From contig NW_023501049.1 in assembly GCF_014066305.1 (NCBI RefSeq), forward strand, positions 519,001-583,000: a stretch of DNA of 64,000 nt, read 5' to 3'. How positions within the stretch are numbered: position 1 is the first letter of the stretch; every line of letters begins with the position of its first letter. The position numbers and the translations under genes are program-made. The stretch comes from Letharia columbiana. Its lineage: Eukaryota > Ascomycota > Lecanoromycetes > Lecanorales > Parmeliaceae. Below, in pieces: positions 1 through 12,043 of this stretch. The notes under the pieces are model-generated. The model made no database searches. It saw only the letters and a program-made list of their open reading frames with translations, and had not been told where the DNA came from.

Positions 1-470
1 GCTTAATGTTAATCTCAATCCAAAGCCAGCACATCTCCGTATTTTACGGCATCCGAATACACCGGAGTGCAAGTATACCAATCAAGTTTGCACGAGCGTT
101 GGGAACAAAAATCGTTGATAGCACATCGTCTCATAGTAACTCGATCTCAACAGAAGTGCTCTTATCCAAAATATATATCATCCTTACCCGGTCTCCGTAG
201 CAGCAGCATAAATACCTAAAAACAATCACATAAGACCAAACTCCATCGTCCCTACAAATTACATTTAAAACCGTTCAACAAACCAACATCTCACAACCGG
301 CTCGCGCCAGCAGCCCATCCCGAACCGTCCTAGCTCGGTACTAGCACCATCAACCCATCCCCCAAAAGCTTCCCGGCACCGCCGCTCTCCCACAACCACC
401 CTCCGCACACCACCCCCCCAACATCACCAAACATCCTCAACAACCCAGCCAGCGAACCCTCACCGGCAAT

Positions 471-974
471 ATGGCACCCAAACGCGCCCCGACCGCCACC
501 CCGACATCATCCACCTCTCGCTCCTCCGCCGCCGCCGCACGGTCCGGCGGACCTCCGGCTCGCCAGCCGGAGCCGGGCACGGTCGGCGGGGCGCTGCGGG
601 ACACGTATGACGCGTTGACGGCGCAGGAGAATCGGAGCGTGTTGAAGGCTGTGGGGTTTGCCGGGGTGAGTTGGGATTTTTTCTTGGTCGGTTGAGGGAG
701 GGGAGGAAGGAGGGAGGGGAGGAAGGAGGAAGGAGGGAGGAGAGGATGTCTGAAAACTTCCCTTGGGAGTACTGACCTGAGGGAGCTACAAAAACTTGAT
801 GGGGTCAAAAGCCCCGACGGATGCGCAGTTGCATCATCGTTCCAATTCCAAAAAAAAAATTGCTTTGGAGCCGCGTTGACGATCCATTCGCGGCACATGC
901 TAAGTATTGCCGTCCCACAGGTCGCCGTCGCCTTCTTCTCGAGCAGCTGGAGCGAATATCTACACCCGCCGTGA
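471..974 (+). CDS. Small TOM-complex-like subunit (Tom6-like), 82 aa, two exons
   Basis: Exons 471-665 and 921-974, joined in phase 0 across an intron with a GTGAGT donor and a CACAG acceptor. The protein has an Ala/Pro/Ser-rich basic N-terminus (about 45 residues) and a C-terminal hydrophobic segment ending in SSSWSEYLHPP. A charged stretch (LTAQENRSVLKAVGFAG) followed by one short membrane segment and a tail of a few residues is the layout of the fungal outer-mitochondrial-membrane protein Tom6, which stabilises the Tom40 import pore. The assignment rests on size, the single tail anchor and my memory of fungal Tom6 C-termini, not on an alignment. It could be another small tail-anchored mitochondrial protein. 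The intron (255 nt) is longer than most in this window and purine-rich in its first half. The gene model itself is firmer than the name. Confidence 0.55.
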
Positions 975-2110
975 GTCTCCCTTCAATTCACGCCCTTTCG
1001 CCCTTCGCCGCGGTCACGCCGTACTTCTTCATGCCGCCTCCGCAGCTTTTTGGGGGTGGGGGGGGGGGAGGTTGTTTTTCTGTGCATTCGGAATACCTGC
1101 CCCATTGCAACGATTTGCAGAGAAGCTGATGAGGTATGCCCACAGTGCTTAGACCCATCCCGACCGCCATATCCATACCTCTCGTCGGTACCGAATCTCC
1201 ACTTTCTACGTCTCTCGCATGGGGGGCGACCGGTTGAGGGAGCGTGTCGGCGCTGTTACGGAAAGGACCATGGCATGCTAGCGATGGAATGTATTTTCCC
1301 CGGGGGCTTCTATCCATGTACATGAAGCACGGTCTGATGGGAGGTTTCAGGGCAGGATATCCCAGGCCATTGAGATGGAATGACCGCCTTGGTGGCAAGA
1401 TCAGCGGCTGTTGATCTGTGCTGCGCTGTCGCACCGCAAGCGGCGTGGTTACGATAGATAGTCATCAGCACATGTACTCTTACCGCAAACTCCCCCCCAA
1501 AAAATGTCAGCCCCATCGGGAGCGGTTCTGTGAAAACAATACGCGCCTGCTTCTTGCCTTACCCCTCACAAGCGGACAGCGTTGATAAAGCACATGTCAC
1601 GGGTAGCACTACCGAAAGAAGGGAGTGAGAATCTCATTCTTTGTCTCACACGTCGGGTATCCGCATCCTGCATTGATCGCTCGCTATGCTAAGCTATCTA
1701 TGCAACACAACAAAAACCCCGCCCCAATGCCGCTTCGCTCGCTTAACCGTAAACATGGGCATCAATGACAAGTAGTAGAGATGGTGCTCGGTGATGGTGG
1801 TGTAGAGAACGCTCGACGACAAGGTGTCCAGAAATGCCTTCACGTACGGGTATTGTTGGTGGTGCTCTGGGTTGGAACAATCTGGTGTGGAAGGTGGAGT
1901 TGGGCGATGGATTCGAGGTGTCCGAAATGCCCAAGTCGAGGGGTGATGGTGTTGGTTTTGGTGTTGGTGTTGGCACATCTCGGATGGGGTTTTTCTTGGT
2001 ATGTGGCAAGAGATGGTGGGTGATGGTAGATGTTGAAGAAGCTGGACAGGCGAAAGGACTGGTGGTAGTGGTAGCAGTGGTAGTAGTAGTAGTAGTAGTA
2101 ATAGTAGTAA

Positions 2111-2203
<93 letters not shown>

Positions 2204-2394
2204 TAGTAGTAGTAGTAGGTGATGTTTAGAATGAAATCGCTCATAATGCATCGCTCCGGCAAAAGACAGATGTATAGCCGCCGAGTCTGAGACGCCAGGC
2301 TATGCTGAGGATGCCACGCACATGTACTGTGTTCCATGCTGTGGCACCGTTTCCCACCGGGTATAAACGCCGCGCCACACAAGTCTAAGCACTG
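975..2394. other. Intergenic stretch with no recognisable gene
   Basis: About 1.4 kb between the TOM-like gene and the stop of the minus-strand Zn2Cys6 regulator. Apart from the GTA microsatellite I see no gene. The longest open frames here are created by the triplet repeat and read as poly-Val, poly-Leu or poly-Tyr. Confidence 0.6.
2062..2219. repeat. (GTA)n / (TAC)n trinucleotide microsatellite
   Basis: About 150 bp of almost pure GTA triplets with a few interruptions (GTG, GCA and ATA variants), most uniform from about 2110 to 2198. It lies 175 bp beyond the stop codon of the minus-strand regulator, so it is either intergenic or in that gene's 3' UTR. It is open in several frames and produces artificial homopolymer ORFs. 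Confidence 0.97.
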
Positions 2395-5297
2395 TTAAAA
2401 GTGCTGTGCGTACGAGGACGAAGGGTCGTCCGGCAAACTGAAAGGTGGCGCCGAGTAGGGCGTGTGAAGGTCGAATTCGCCGGCGAAATGATGACCTAAA
2501 GTTTCATCGAAGTAGTTGCCGGCTGACCCAGGGGTGGTCTGATTGCTGAAAGCAAAGGTGTGATCGCCAGGATCTGATGCCGCGTGGGATTGATTGTTGT
2601 GGGCTAAAGTTGCGGCATGCTGATGGGGTTGGGGGAACGCTTGCGGACGAGGCGTGGTTTCGAAGTGATGGCGCTGCTGCTGCTGCTGTTGGTGTTGTTG
2701 TGGGGAGTTGATGGGGTGGAAGCCTTGGTATGTTGACTGAATTGGCGAAAAGAGATCATCTTCAGGCTTAATGGCTGGTTGTGGCGTGACCGAGAAGTTG
2801 TGTTGACCTGGAAGGACAGTAGACAGAGAAAGAATAGGCGTGCCTCGATTGGCTTTGCGTTTTCGAGACTGTTTGGGTGTTGCACCGTCGGAGAAGCGAC
2901 GGTCTGTCCACGGCCGCTGAGCGGACTTTCCAATAGATTTCTTCTCTGATTTTCCTTTCCCCTCGCGACCGGTACCTGATTTGCGTTGTGCCTTCTTTCT
3001 TGCAAGTTGTGACGCTTCTGTACGATACCCTGTGTCGCTACCTTCCCTCCTCATGCCTGGGGTGTCAGACCCACCGGCCATTTGGAAGCTGAGGGGCGAG
3101 AATGTTTCAGGCATAGAACCCTGTAGCCCAGGATCTTCCAGAAGCATCATGCCTTGCTGCCCCATCACAGTCTCGTTCGCAGGATCACCTGCTCGGAATT
3201 CTTTCATCAAAAGACCCAGTCGTTCAACTGCCGCGCCAGCTAGTCTATGAATGCCTAATTTGTTCATTTCGAGGAAGGTGCTGTACGTATGTTGAACTGC
3301 GCCCAAATCCTGAGTGTCACCTGTCTCAAGCATGGACAAGAGTAGGATCATGGCCGCGTTGAAGGCCATTTGGCCCATCGTCCAGCAGATCATGGCCGCA
3401 CGGACTCGAGTTGAGAAGAATTGAAAAGCAACTAGAAGCGCTCGGCAGGACATGAGGACACGACCTCTGCCGCGGGGCACATTGTTTGCATCCACACTGG
3501 GATAGACAGGGGAGAAGTTGATATTGGGTCCGTCAGAGTTACGACGCACATTCTCAATTCGTTGTCGGTTCAACAGGATAAGAAAGTTGTGCGTCTTTGC
3601 GTGCAAGACCCCTGCTTGAGCGTCCAAAGGCCATCCTGGGAGTACCTTGTCCTTATCTAGCCAGCTCATATCAAGTGAAATCAGAGGAGGCAGAGTCTTT
3701 TGCAGGGCCAACAAATCGTCGGAGAATTTGTCAATTTGATCGTTGTTCAGGTAGCCAGCAGACAGGATCTGGCGTCCCAGGATGCTGAATTGAACGAGAT
3801 AGTTGGAAAGGCTCTGGACGAGCGGATCTGGGACTATCGGCTCCGGTGGTCGGCAATCGCCCATGCTTGATATTGCCATAGGTCTCCCCAGCGCCATTGA
3901 GTACTGTTGATCCATGTGTATCATCCACCACCAAAGATTTCTTCGAATGTTCATCTCTTTGGGAGGTGCTGGAGGGTTCAATTGACTTGGATCCCGGTGC
4001 ACTACATACGTAAGCACAAAGCTAAAGCTGTTCAGGCGATGATCGACTTACAGCCAATACTTTGAGCAAGCCTGACAGTGCCGCCGAAAAGAGCCGATGC
4101 ATCAAGAAACTTGCCGCTGTTGGTAAGGTATGGTCCCATCATCACCAGTGCCTCAATGACAAGTAATGTTGGCCGGCTCATGAATGAAGCAAGCCTCAAA
4201 CACTGATAAGCGGCAGCGACTGATTAATTTTTAGTAGGGAAAGCAGGGTTCTAGTCATTGATACTGACTGTAGACATCGCCCTTCTTTGACTCCTGTTCA
4301 ACGCTACCGGCAACCCATTTCCCGCCAAATTTGTCGTACACACCATCCTGCAAGCCTTGCGCTAGGGTGGCGAAAAGCAAAGCCAGCATGTCGGGGTAGA
4401 GAGCTGCGTTGTGCTCAAGGTTCTCCAGGAATCGTGCGACCTCGTTGTTTGTACATTGATCGGGCACATGAGGGAAAGAGCAGAACTGTGCGCGACGTTG
4501 GAAAGCATCGAGATAAAAGAAGAGATCTTGCTCGGGTGGCAGCAGCTTGACCAGGCTCGATGTGTCATCTTTAGCAGACCAAAGGGTAGGAAATGGATGA
4601 GACGTTGCGAGTTGAAAGGCGAAGATATCAGTGGCACGAGGAAGGGCATGAGTGAGATTCGAAGGTCTACGGTCAAAAGCGAGATGCGCGAACTGGGGGC
4701 CACACCTTAGCGGGATGGCAAGACGATCCCGAGGAGTGAACGGGCGCTTACCTCTTCGACAACACTGGTCATGCCTGGGCTTCCAAAGTAGATGTTGTCA
4801 TTTATGTCTCCACTGAATGCCTGCATTTGGAGTGGCGGTAGGGGTGAAGGCTTCTTGGTCACTTTGGGAGGCAATTTGATCTTTTGTCCGCTACGTGCAA
4901 AAATGTTGTCGTCGGTCGGCTCGGCTTTGATGGGTTCTCCACGTAGAATGGCCATTTCATTGCGAAGATTAGCTATCGTCTTGTCTCGTTCCTTCAGCGC
5001 CTCTGCTTGAAGTATGGGCTGCCGCTCAGCTTCGGAGAGGTCGAATTCACATAGCTCGGCGATCTGATGTAGAGAACACGCCGTACAGGGCTGGATGCGA
5101 TCACACTGGCATCGTCTGCGTAAGAGGAATGTGGTAGATGGAGTTTGCATTCGACTTACCTTGACCTTGCGAGCCCTGCATGGGTTACATGATAATTGGG
5201 GACGTTTCGACTTTTCTCGAGGTCGAGTTGGCTGCACTGGTGGTCGAGGCTGGGGTGAGAGATCGTCCGGATCAAAGGTGGTGCTGATGCCGTCCAT
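2395..5297 (-). CDS. Zn(II)2Cys6 fungal-specific transcription factor, five exons, about 896 aa
   Basis: Exons on the minus strand: 5160-5297, 4752-5105, 4269-4692, 4052-4219 and 2395-4001. Introns are 54, 59, 49 and 50 nt and all phases fit. The first intron falls inside the DNA-binding domain; splicing at TGCCAG rebuilds a textbook binuclear zinc cluster with cysteines at about residues 37, 40, 47, 53, 56 and 65. A short coiled-coil linker follows (ALKERDKTIANLRNEMAIL). The middle region holds the fungal transcription-factor domain, with the conserved runs LYPDMLALLFATLAQGLQDG, LTNSGKFLDASALFG and IRRNLWWWMIHMDQQYSMALG. The C-terminal third is low-complexity, with a Gln/His run and nuclear-localisation-like basic patches. 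It is expected to be a nuclear DNA-binding regulator. I do not recognise an ortholog with known targets, so no symbol is given. Confidence 0.93.
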
Positions 5298-6189
5298 GAC
5301 CTCCTACGACGAAATGAAGGAAAGTGGGCGAATCGAGTGGGACAGCGATCCATTAAACTGCTTGGCCTTGATGGAGCATGCTAGCATGTGATGATGGTGA
5401 GAATGGGTGTACTGGTACTGATATCGACGAGCACTATCAACGCCAATCTCAAATAGATTAGGGCTTTTCCGTTATGCGACACAGGGTAAGTGGCAGATCT
5501 AGGCCTGTGGTCGAATATGAGCCACTTATCCAGCTGCATGGTGTTGTCTTCGTGCATGCAAGTAGTCAAGGGCAAGGCAAGACAAGTGCATCTGAGAGTT
5601 TTCTACGCAGATTGCCGAGTCGCATTTTGCTTTCGATGTCGAATACCGAGTTTGCCTCACTCTCTTCCCCACAAACATCCGGCTCTAATAGGTCGGCATA
5701 CGGGGCATAACAACTTAGCGGCAGGCCCAGGGCGTAAGCTTGAGTGTTGGAGTGCATAGCGTGGGTGATAGTATGGGAGGAATGCCTGGTCAGAGATCTT
5801 GGTGGCTTGCATTGGCTCGGATGGCTAATGACGACCCATGTCGATATCAGGGTCACGACTGGTACGGAGTCGAGCCGTTGAGCGTTGAGATTGAGCAAGA
5901 CGATGAAGAGGGAAGGGGGTGGGGGGGGAGGGGGGGGAAGATGGTTAGCTTGAAGTTGTGAGCACTGGGCAGAGCGCTTGTTCAGCCATTTGCATTGTGA
6001 CAGCGGGCTTTGTGGGAGTGAGGGCAGAGATTGGATGGAATGGTTCGTCATCGACTTTTTCATTCCATTGGACCCCCCTTTTTTTTTCATTGGATTTGTA
6101 AAGGCCGCGGGACACTGTTGCGCCCCGTCCTCTTTCCAACATGGCAAAGAAAGCCATCCATATCGGCAGTGGTGGTTTCTTTTTCTCTT

Positions 6190-6232
6190 TTCCTTTTTCC
6201 TTTTTCCTTTTTCCTTTTTCCTTTTTCCTTTT
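6190..6232. repeat. Tandem heptamer (CCTTTTT)n
   Basis: About six consecutive copies of a 7-bp pyrimidine-only unit, giving a strongly strand-biased polypyrimidine tract. It lies in non-coding DNA about 0.9 kb upstream of the Zn2Cys6 gene start. Confidence 0.95.
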
Positions 6233-6270
6233 CGTATGGGCCCATCTCCGAAGAATGTGACTCTACCTTA

Positions 6271-6310
6271 GGGTCCTCTAGGGTCCTCTAGGGTCCTCTA
6301 GGGTCCTCTA
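6271..6310. repeat. Tandem decamer GGGTCCTCTA, four exact copies
   Basis: Four perfect head-to-tail copies of a 10-bp unit just downstream of the pyrimidine heptamer array. The perfect copies point to a young expansion. The unit contains TAGGG across the junctions but is not a telomere repeat. Confidence 0.97.
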
Positions 6311-6847
6311 TTTTCAAGATTGGGGCACATGGATCAAGGGATGGAGAGATCGGATCCATGGAGCCAAACTTGATTGGAAGTTTGGTAACGAAACCCTTTC
6401 CCGCTAGTGGCCGTGCAGATCCCGTTATGGCCCGCCGGAGCCAGTCTCCGGGCTGGGTCACGCTCCAGTCAATCTTCTGGTGTCCTGTCTTACTCATCCA
6501 CAGGTCATCCACCCCCCGATCTTCCCATCTTCCCAGCAGATAGATCTACTATCTGCTACTGAGATCAGCAGGCAATTCGAATCGCACTTTGATCTTCATC
6601 CTCTTCCAACTTCCAACGGAGCGGTTCTCCAACACGCGATGCCAAGTCTGGGATGGATTCAACAAGATTTTCTTTCTCCTGACAACGTCGCACTTTTGAA
6701 GCAGGGGAAGTATAGACAGCCAATAGAAAGTCCATGTTCCCAGTGAGAAAATAAGCGAGAAACCTCGGGCGCCTGCAGGTGGGTGGCCTAGACGCAAAAG
6801 TATTTGTCAACCTCGATCATAGCTCCATTACAGGTATTATTATCTTT

Positions 6848-6903
6848 CATCATCATCATCATCATCATCATCATCGATCATTGATCATTGATCATTGATC
6901 AAT
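6848..6903. repeat. (CAT)n array followed by heptamer (GATCATT)n
   Basis: About nine CAT triplets are followed directly by three GATCATT units and one diverged GATCAAT unit. Non-coding and AT-rich, with no gene attached. Confidence 0.93.
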
Positions 6904-9900
6904 TATTTTAAACCTTGGGCGCTTCCACTCCTCTTGCATACAAATTTCAATCTTCCTCCTCTCACCAGTCACACTATCGTCTTCTATTCCACACACTTTT
7001 TTCTTCTTCTTTTTTTTTCTCTTTTCCTTTCGCGGCCCCAAAGGCTCTCTCAATCATTGCGGGTTGCGAAGTTGAAAGATGGGTCAGAAGACTGAGCTTC
7101 AGCTAGCCATGAGTAAACTTACGCGCCACGCCACACACGGTACACCTTTTCTCGGTCCGAGTCTCGGCCACGGTCCATTCTAAACCACTGACGTCTTCAT
7201 CCCCCAAGAATAGCCCTGTCAAACACCCCCCCCTCCCCCCATCCGTGCTAATTATCATACTATGGCACGAGACTTGACTCCAAAAAAGCAATTGCATAAA
7301 GTAATCGATATCATTATCTCTTGCACCGTTCTTTTCTCATGAGATCAAACTGACCGAAAACATATCGCTCGTATTCTCGTCCGGGTGACACTTCCTGAGA
7401 CTAAGGTTTTAATATGCTCTCTGCTCGGCATTGTTAGTTGCGTACCAACAAAAGTGCCGCCTCCAACGCACCCAATAGCTGTAGCGCGCTCGTCGACTAA
7501 GGTATCTTCTAGGGGCTTCATGACCGCGCGACGGCTAATACTCAAAGAGTCAAAGTTACCATTTGGCATGAGTGCAGAAATGCTTTTCCTTTTCTGGACG
7601 GGGAGGCGAGCAATGTTCGCTTCAATGTCGCCTCCCGCTGCACAGCCAGGTCTGCGAATATCAAAGATCTGGGAAACCGACCACGAGAACGCAGATCTGC
7701 AGCTCAGATCTCTGGGTCTCCGTGCGTCTGTGTGTAACCGGGTTCCCAAGGGGAGCTTATTTGTTTCCATCTGTGCTGCTCTGCGGCTGCAATGCAAGCA
7801 GTAACGCTCCTTCCCAGGCTAAGAATTGGAATAAGTAAAATTGGCAACCATCTTTGGAAATCGCTTCCGCAACCATCATTCTCTCCTCACGAGGAGCTGC
7901 GTAGTTCAGTCAGTCCGGCGGACAGCATAATACACCATAGTGACTGCAAAGCGCCATGGCTTGCCAATTTTGGCTTTCCGGATCTAGATCATGAGCGTAA
8001 GCCGTGTCGGATGTACGGAGTATGGAAGAAGGATTAATGATGGATGACTATGCAATTTCTGATCCTGATGACCGTACCCACCCACACTAACAGCCCTTGC
8101 GCCAATGGTCAAGGGTCAGGAGGATAACCTAAACATCTCGGAGCGTGCCGAGGCGAAAGAGAGCCTACAAACGCCCGGCATCTGAGAGTGGAGTCAAGTC
8201 CACGGAAATGAAATGCTTTCGCCGTTGAGATGATTGGGGCGATTGTTCTTTGCTTGAAGCCATGACTGAATCGTTGGGGTGCCTGGAGGAGTGGAGATCT
8301 CTAGCCCCGCGAGGTGTATGACATTGGTGGCTTTGGATTACCAGGTTTCGACACGGGAGGACGCAAGCTTCGTGCCTCTGGGACCGTCCCATCTTTCAAC
8401 ATGCTTCTTGGGCCGCAGACGCTGACATCCCCCAAGCGGCCGATGCATCAACACCCTATCCCATCGTGGACCCTGAGATCTCCTCCGGGCTACCAGCTAA
8501 ATGATACTCGACTGCGTGGAGTACCCGCATCAACGCCTATACTAACGGGCATATCCATGGGAAACACACTAACGAGAGACGAGAATGATACTTCAGATGT
8601 TTATCAGTGGGCTGAAAGATGGACCGGCTTCATCCCGACGTATTAGATGTAGAACAAAAAGAGCTCGTCGACGCGAGAGCGTTCTGTCGATCATCTCTCT
8701 ATGACCGCGCTTCAGACCAGGTGCCGATCAGCACGATGTTGCGGAATAGGTGAGCCGGCCGAAGTAGATCCTATCGGATTCTTACAAAGCTAGCGCCAAC
8801 CGCACACAGTGGCCTTCTTGCATGACCAGATTTCGAGGCATGAACAGCCTTGGAATCTCCGCGGTGGCCTTCCAAAATTACTGCTTCCACCTCAATAGTC
8901 AAGCGACCTCTAGGCCAAGCAGCATGTAACAGAGACGCTGACAAGAATCATAAAATGAGACTGCCGAGGCTATCGAATGCCGAGACCTCCTTCGTATTGC
9001 AACGACGAATTTCGAGCTCCTTCGCCAAGACGGCTGCGCGCTGAAGGATTGTCTCGCAGTCATCGTCAATGAACACGTGAAGTAAAGGTGAGGTATGTAT
9101 TGGCGAAGGCTGGGAAATGCCCAGGGCGGAGCGCGTTGGATTCGTGGACTGATCAGAGCCTTTGCCACAGCCAGCGCAATGACTCGTCTCGTTGCTCTCT
9201 GCTTTATTGCCTGCCTCATAAATCCATATTGGTCGACATGGAGCTGAAGACAGTACGTCTTGCAGCGATGAGATCAAGACGAGTCTGCTGATGATATCCT
9301 CTAGGTGATCTCAATGAAAATTCATCGTTACCCGTGGCCAAGTCCTCAATGCTGCTCTTGTTTTCGGCCAGGAGAGCTTACACTGACGAGGCCGACAGGA
9401 CTGAATAGCTGGGACCACCTGTCATGTCTCCCTGGGTCTTTGATGAGCTCTCTCGAAGCGTGCGCTGTTTGCGGCGGTTTCTCCCTGGTAATATGGCTTT
9501 GAATGAAGGTGTTGAGCTGCACTCGCAAGATGCTGCTACAGAGACAGTAAACGCCTGTGGGGTAACTGTCCTTGCAGCTGCAGCCTGCTGTCACGCTGCT
9601 GGATTTCTCTTCCCAGATATGGACACCTCATCGCTCCGTGTCTCTCTCGTCGCTTTTGTCCTGGTTGATGGGCTCGTTGTGCTGCTGCCAAAGCCTTTGG
9701 CCTTGAAGGATCAGAACGCCATCTTGCTTCTATATATACGTCCTCATTTCTCACAGGTGTCGTTCAGGCCTCAAGAAAATGGTGTAGACAACATAGAAGT
9801 AAAAGCATGGCACAAGACTGCCGAGGCCCGTTTTGGTTTCGACCCAATTCTGCCAAGCATTCCGGTCTTGGCATAAACATTTTCCTGGCTGCAAGCGTCC

Positions 9901-10054
9901 GCAAACCTGGCAGGCGCGGCCTCAGGGCCTTCAATGACCGCCATCAGGCCTCCATCATGTCTACTCTCACCGTAATTTCCCACTGACTCCCTCCAAGATG
10001 TCCCATTGCCCAGGAACCGTGTAAAGCCCAATCCCGACCCGCGCATCGCCCAAC

Positions 10055-10594
10055 ATGCTCACCCGCCTCTGCCTCACCCTCATCAATCTCTTTTTCCCAC
10101 CCCTCTCCGTCCTCCTCCTCACCGGCCCTTACACCGACACGCTCATCAACTGCCTCCTGTTCATCGCGGGCGTAATCCCATCCCACGTCCACGGCTTCTA
10201 CATCTCGTGCACATACTACCACCGCAAGGGCAAAGTCCGGAAGGGGAAATATCCGGGGGGCCAGAAGGCGGGGATCTTCGACGAGAAGGTGTGGAGAGGG
10301 GGGGCGAGCAGGGCACGGGTGGAGGAGTTGAGGCGGGGGGAGGAGGAGAGGTTGGGGGAGGAGAGGGAGAGGAAGGGGGGGAAGAGGAAGGGGGGGCTTG
10401 TTAGCGGGAGGGGGAGGAGGAGGATGGATGGCTATGGGGGGAACGTGGGGGAGGGGAGAGATGGGAGGGATCTTGAGGGGTATGATGCACGCGGGAGGGA
10501 TAGAGCGAGCTACCGAGGAGACAGAAGGAGCGAGATGAGTGAGGGGTTGGATAGGAGGAGAACGATTTTGGGGGAGGTGAGTGGGAGATATTAA
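10055..10594 (+). CDS. Pmp3/Sna family stress-response proteolipid with a long charged tail, 179 aa
   Basis: Single exon. The first 55 residues match the Pmp3/UPF0057 (RCI2, SNA) family: two membrane helices at about residues 4-23 and 28-50, joined by a short loop, with the signature FFPPLSVLLLTGPYTDTLIN and a downstream IPSHVHGFYISCTYYHRK. Family members are small plasma- or vacuolar-membrane proteins tied to membrane potential and salt tolerance. A roughly 125-residue hydrophilic tail rich in Arg, Gly, Glu and Lys follows; it is encoded by an unusually G-rich stretch and resembles the extended tails of Sna3/Sna4-like proteins. I trust the N-terminal domain more than the exact length of the tail. 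The gene converges on the GH128-like gene, leaving 179 bp between the stops. Confidence 0.88.
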   Translation: MLTRLCLTLINLFFPPLSVLLLTGPYTDTLINCLLFIAGVIPSHVHGFYISCTYYHRKGKVRKGKYPGGQKAGIFDEKVWRGGASRARVEELRRGEEERLGEERERKGGKRKGGLVSGRGRRRMDGYGGNVGEGRDGRDLEGYDARGRDRASYRGDRRSEMSEGLDRRRTILGEVSGRY

Positions 10595-10773
10595 AGTTGG
10601 GCAGGCTACGTCGATGAAAATGAATGTGCCTGTCGATATGAAACTCTGTATTGGATGCAGCTTGCTATAGATCTAGATCAATATAGCGCGCTGATGGAAG
10701 AAAGATAGTTATTAAAACACCAAGTCCAATCCGCCACAGCGACTACTGCCTTAATAAAGGCCTCCCTTCCCTC

Positions 10774-12043
10774 TTATGACGTCGCGGTGCCAGGATTGAT
10801 TCCACACGCAGCCCCCAGAGCCTGCAACGCCGGCGTGAACGACCCATCTGAATTGGTCAAACTCGGGCTGCACGCCGCAGGGGCTTGGTTGATAGTCGTG
10901 CTGTCACTTTCCCCACTATTCCAGAAGATCTTCTCGACGTAACCGAGCTTCAGGATTTCGGGAATCAATGTACTGATGTAGGTGGCCATTGTAGTCGTAT
11001 TTAAGTCGCAGCCGGCGGTAGCGGGCGAAAGTTCCGTGATCCAGATGGTCTTGTTCCACGTACCGTATAATTGTGTAATCTGGTCCAGGACGCCTTGAGG
11101 ATCGGGGTTATATACGTGCAGGGCGATAGCGTGGAAGTCATCGATGCAGCCATTGCAGGCCTGAAAGAATTCGCCGAGCCAGGGACCATTGGCATCCATA
11201 AGGGCTGGCGAGATGAATTTCGTGTTTGGGTGTGGTGTGTCGAGGAGGGTTTTTAGGTCTGAAGCAGAGGGAGCAGGCTCTTCGGTGAGTGTCAGGTTTT
11301 CGAAAGAGAAGTCGGGCTCGTTGTAGAGTTCGAGATATAGTGGCGGGTTGTTTGCTAGCATTCCGACAGCGTCTTGTATGTAGGTGTGGTCCATGACAAT
11401 GGGTATCTGAGCTTTATTGAAGGCACCGCTGAGCTGGGATGCTTGAGTGGCGGAAAGGTCGTAATCGGCTTGCTTGTCGAGAGTATCGAGGGAAAAGCCG
11501 ACTAGATGGAAAGGTTTGTCAGTAAGCAGGAAGGTCTTTTGGAGCTGCAAGCGTTAACGCACTCCAGTTGTTTATTCCGTATTCTGTGAGAGTATTCGAA
11601 GTAGCGGTGGGGAAGCCAGAACTTTGGCCGGCATTGGTGTTGAACACGGTGTTGAGGAAACCCTGCGGACAGCTTCCACTCGCGGGAGTTAGGGAGGCAG
11701 AGGTGTCAGACGTGCCAGATGTGTCGGAGCTGCCGGAGCCACTAGAAGGACCAGACGAACCCGAAGCAGCAACACTCGGACCAGCATTGCTTGCGCTGGT
11801 GCTAGACGGCGCAGACGATTCCTGAGAATATGGCAAAGGCAGGTTCAGCCCGGCGTTGGCTTGAGTGCCAAGCTTCTGGTTCTGATTGACAGCTGCACTG
11901 CCATGACCATCACGATGGAGAGCAGCTTTTGCTACTGTTGTTGAAGACGAGGTCCAGTTTCCAGAGTGCAGTTTACATGGAGATGCAGTGCTGCCAGCAG
12001 CAAGGAGTATAGACGCATAAACGAGTGACAGCATCATCTTCAA
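10774..12043 (-). CDS. Secreted glycoside hydrolase, Asl1-like/GH128 catalytic core, 402 aa
   Basis: Exons 11563-12043 and 10774-11501, joined by a 61-nt intron with a TTACTGAC branch site and a CTAG acceptor; this splice fixes an otherwise broken frame. Residues 1-20 form a signal peptide. A Ser/Thr/Gly-rich linker (about 70-135) precedes the catalytic part. That part has the (beta/alpha)8-type motifs ELYNEPD (acid/base Glu at about 222) and WITELS (nucleophile Glu at about 317), plus an intervening LHVYNP strand motif, as in the glycosyl-hydrolase catalytic-core family (Asl1-like, GH128), whose known members cut beta-1,3-glucan. It is probably secreted or cell-wall-bound and used in wall remodelling. 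Substrate is inferred from the family only. Confidence 0.85.

Larger units (their letters stand above)
5298..10054. other. Gene-poor stretch with simple repeats
   Basis: About 4.7 kb between the start of the minus-strand regulator and the Pmp3-type gene. Open frames of up to about 150 codons occur on both strands (for example 7345-7804 and 9424-9876), but they overlap each other antisense, lack recognisable motifs and do not extend through plausible introns. I see only short tandem repeats at about 6.19-6.31 and 6.85-6.90 kb. A small lineage-specific gene cannot be excluded. Confidence 0.5.

Noticed and set aside
1694..2382. Long open frames on both strands over the microsatellite
   Set aside because: They are homopolymers of Leu, Tyr or Val created by the GTA repeat and have no start context or conserved flank.
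7345..7804. Overlapping frames of 139-150 codons on both strands
   Set aside because: They mirror each other, carry no motifs and show no splice signals that extend them.
9424..9876. 150-codon plus-strand frame before the Pmp3-type gene
   Set aside because: Composition looks random, no domain is seen, and it overlaps an antisense frame.
11519..11562. Frameshift in the GH128-like gene
   Set aside because: A 61-nt intron (11502-11562) with a good branch site and TAG acceptor restores the frame, so no lesion is needed.
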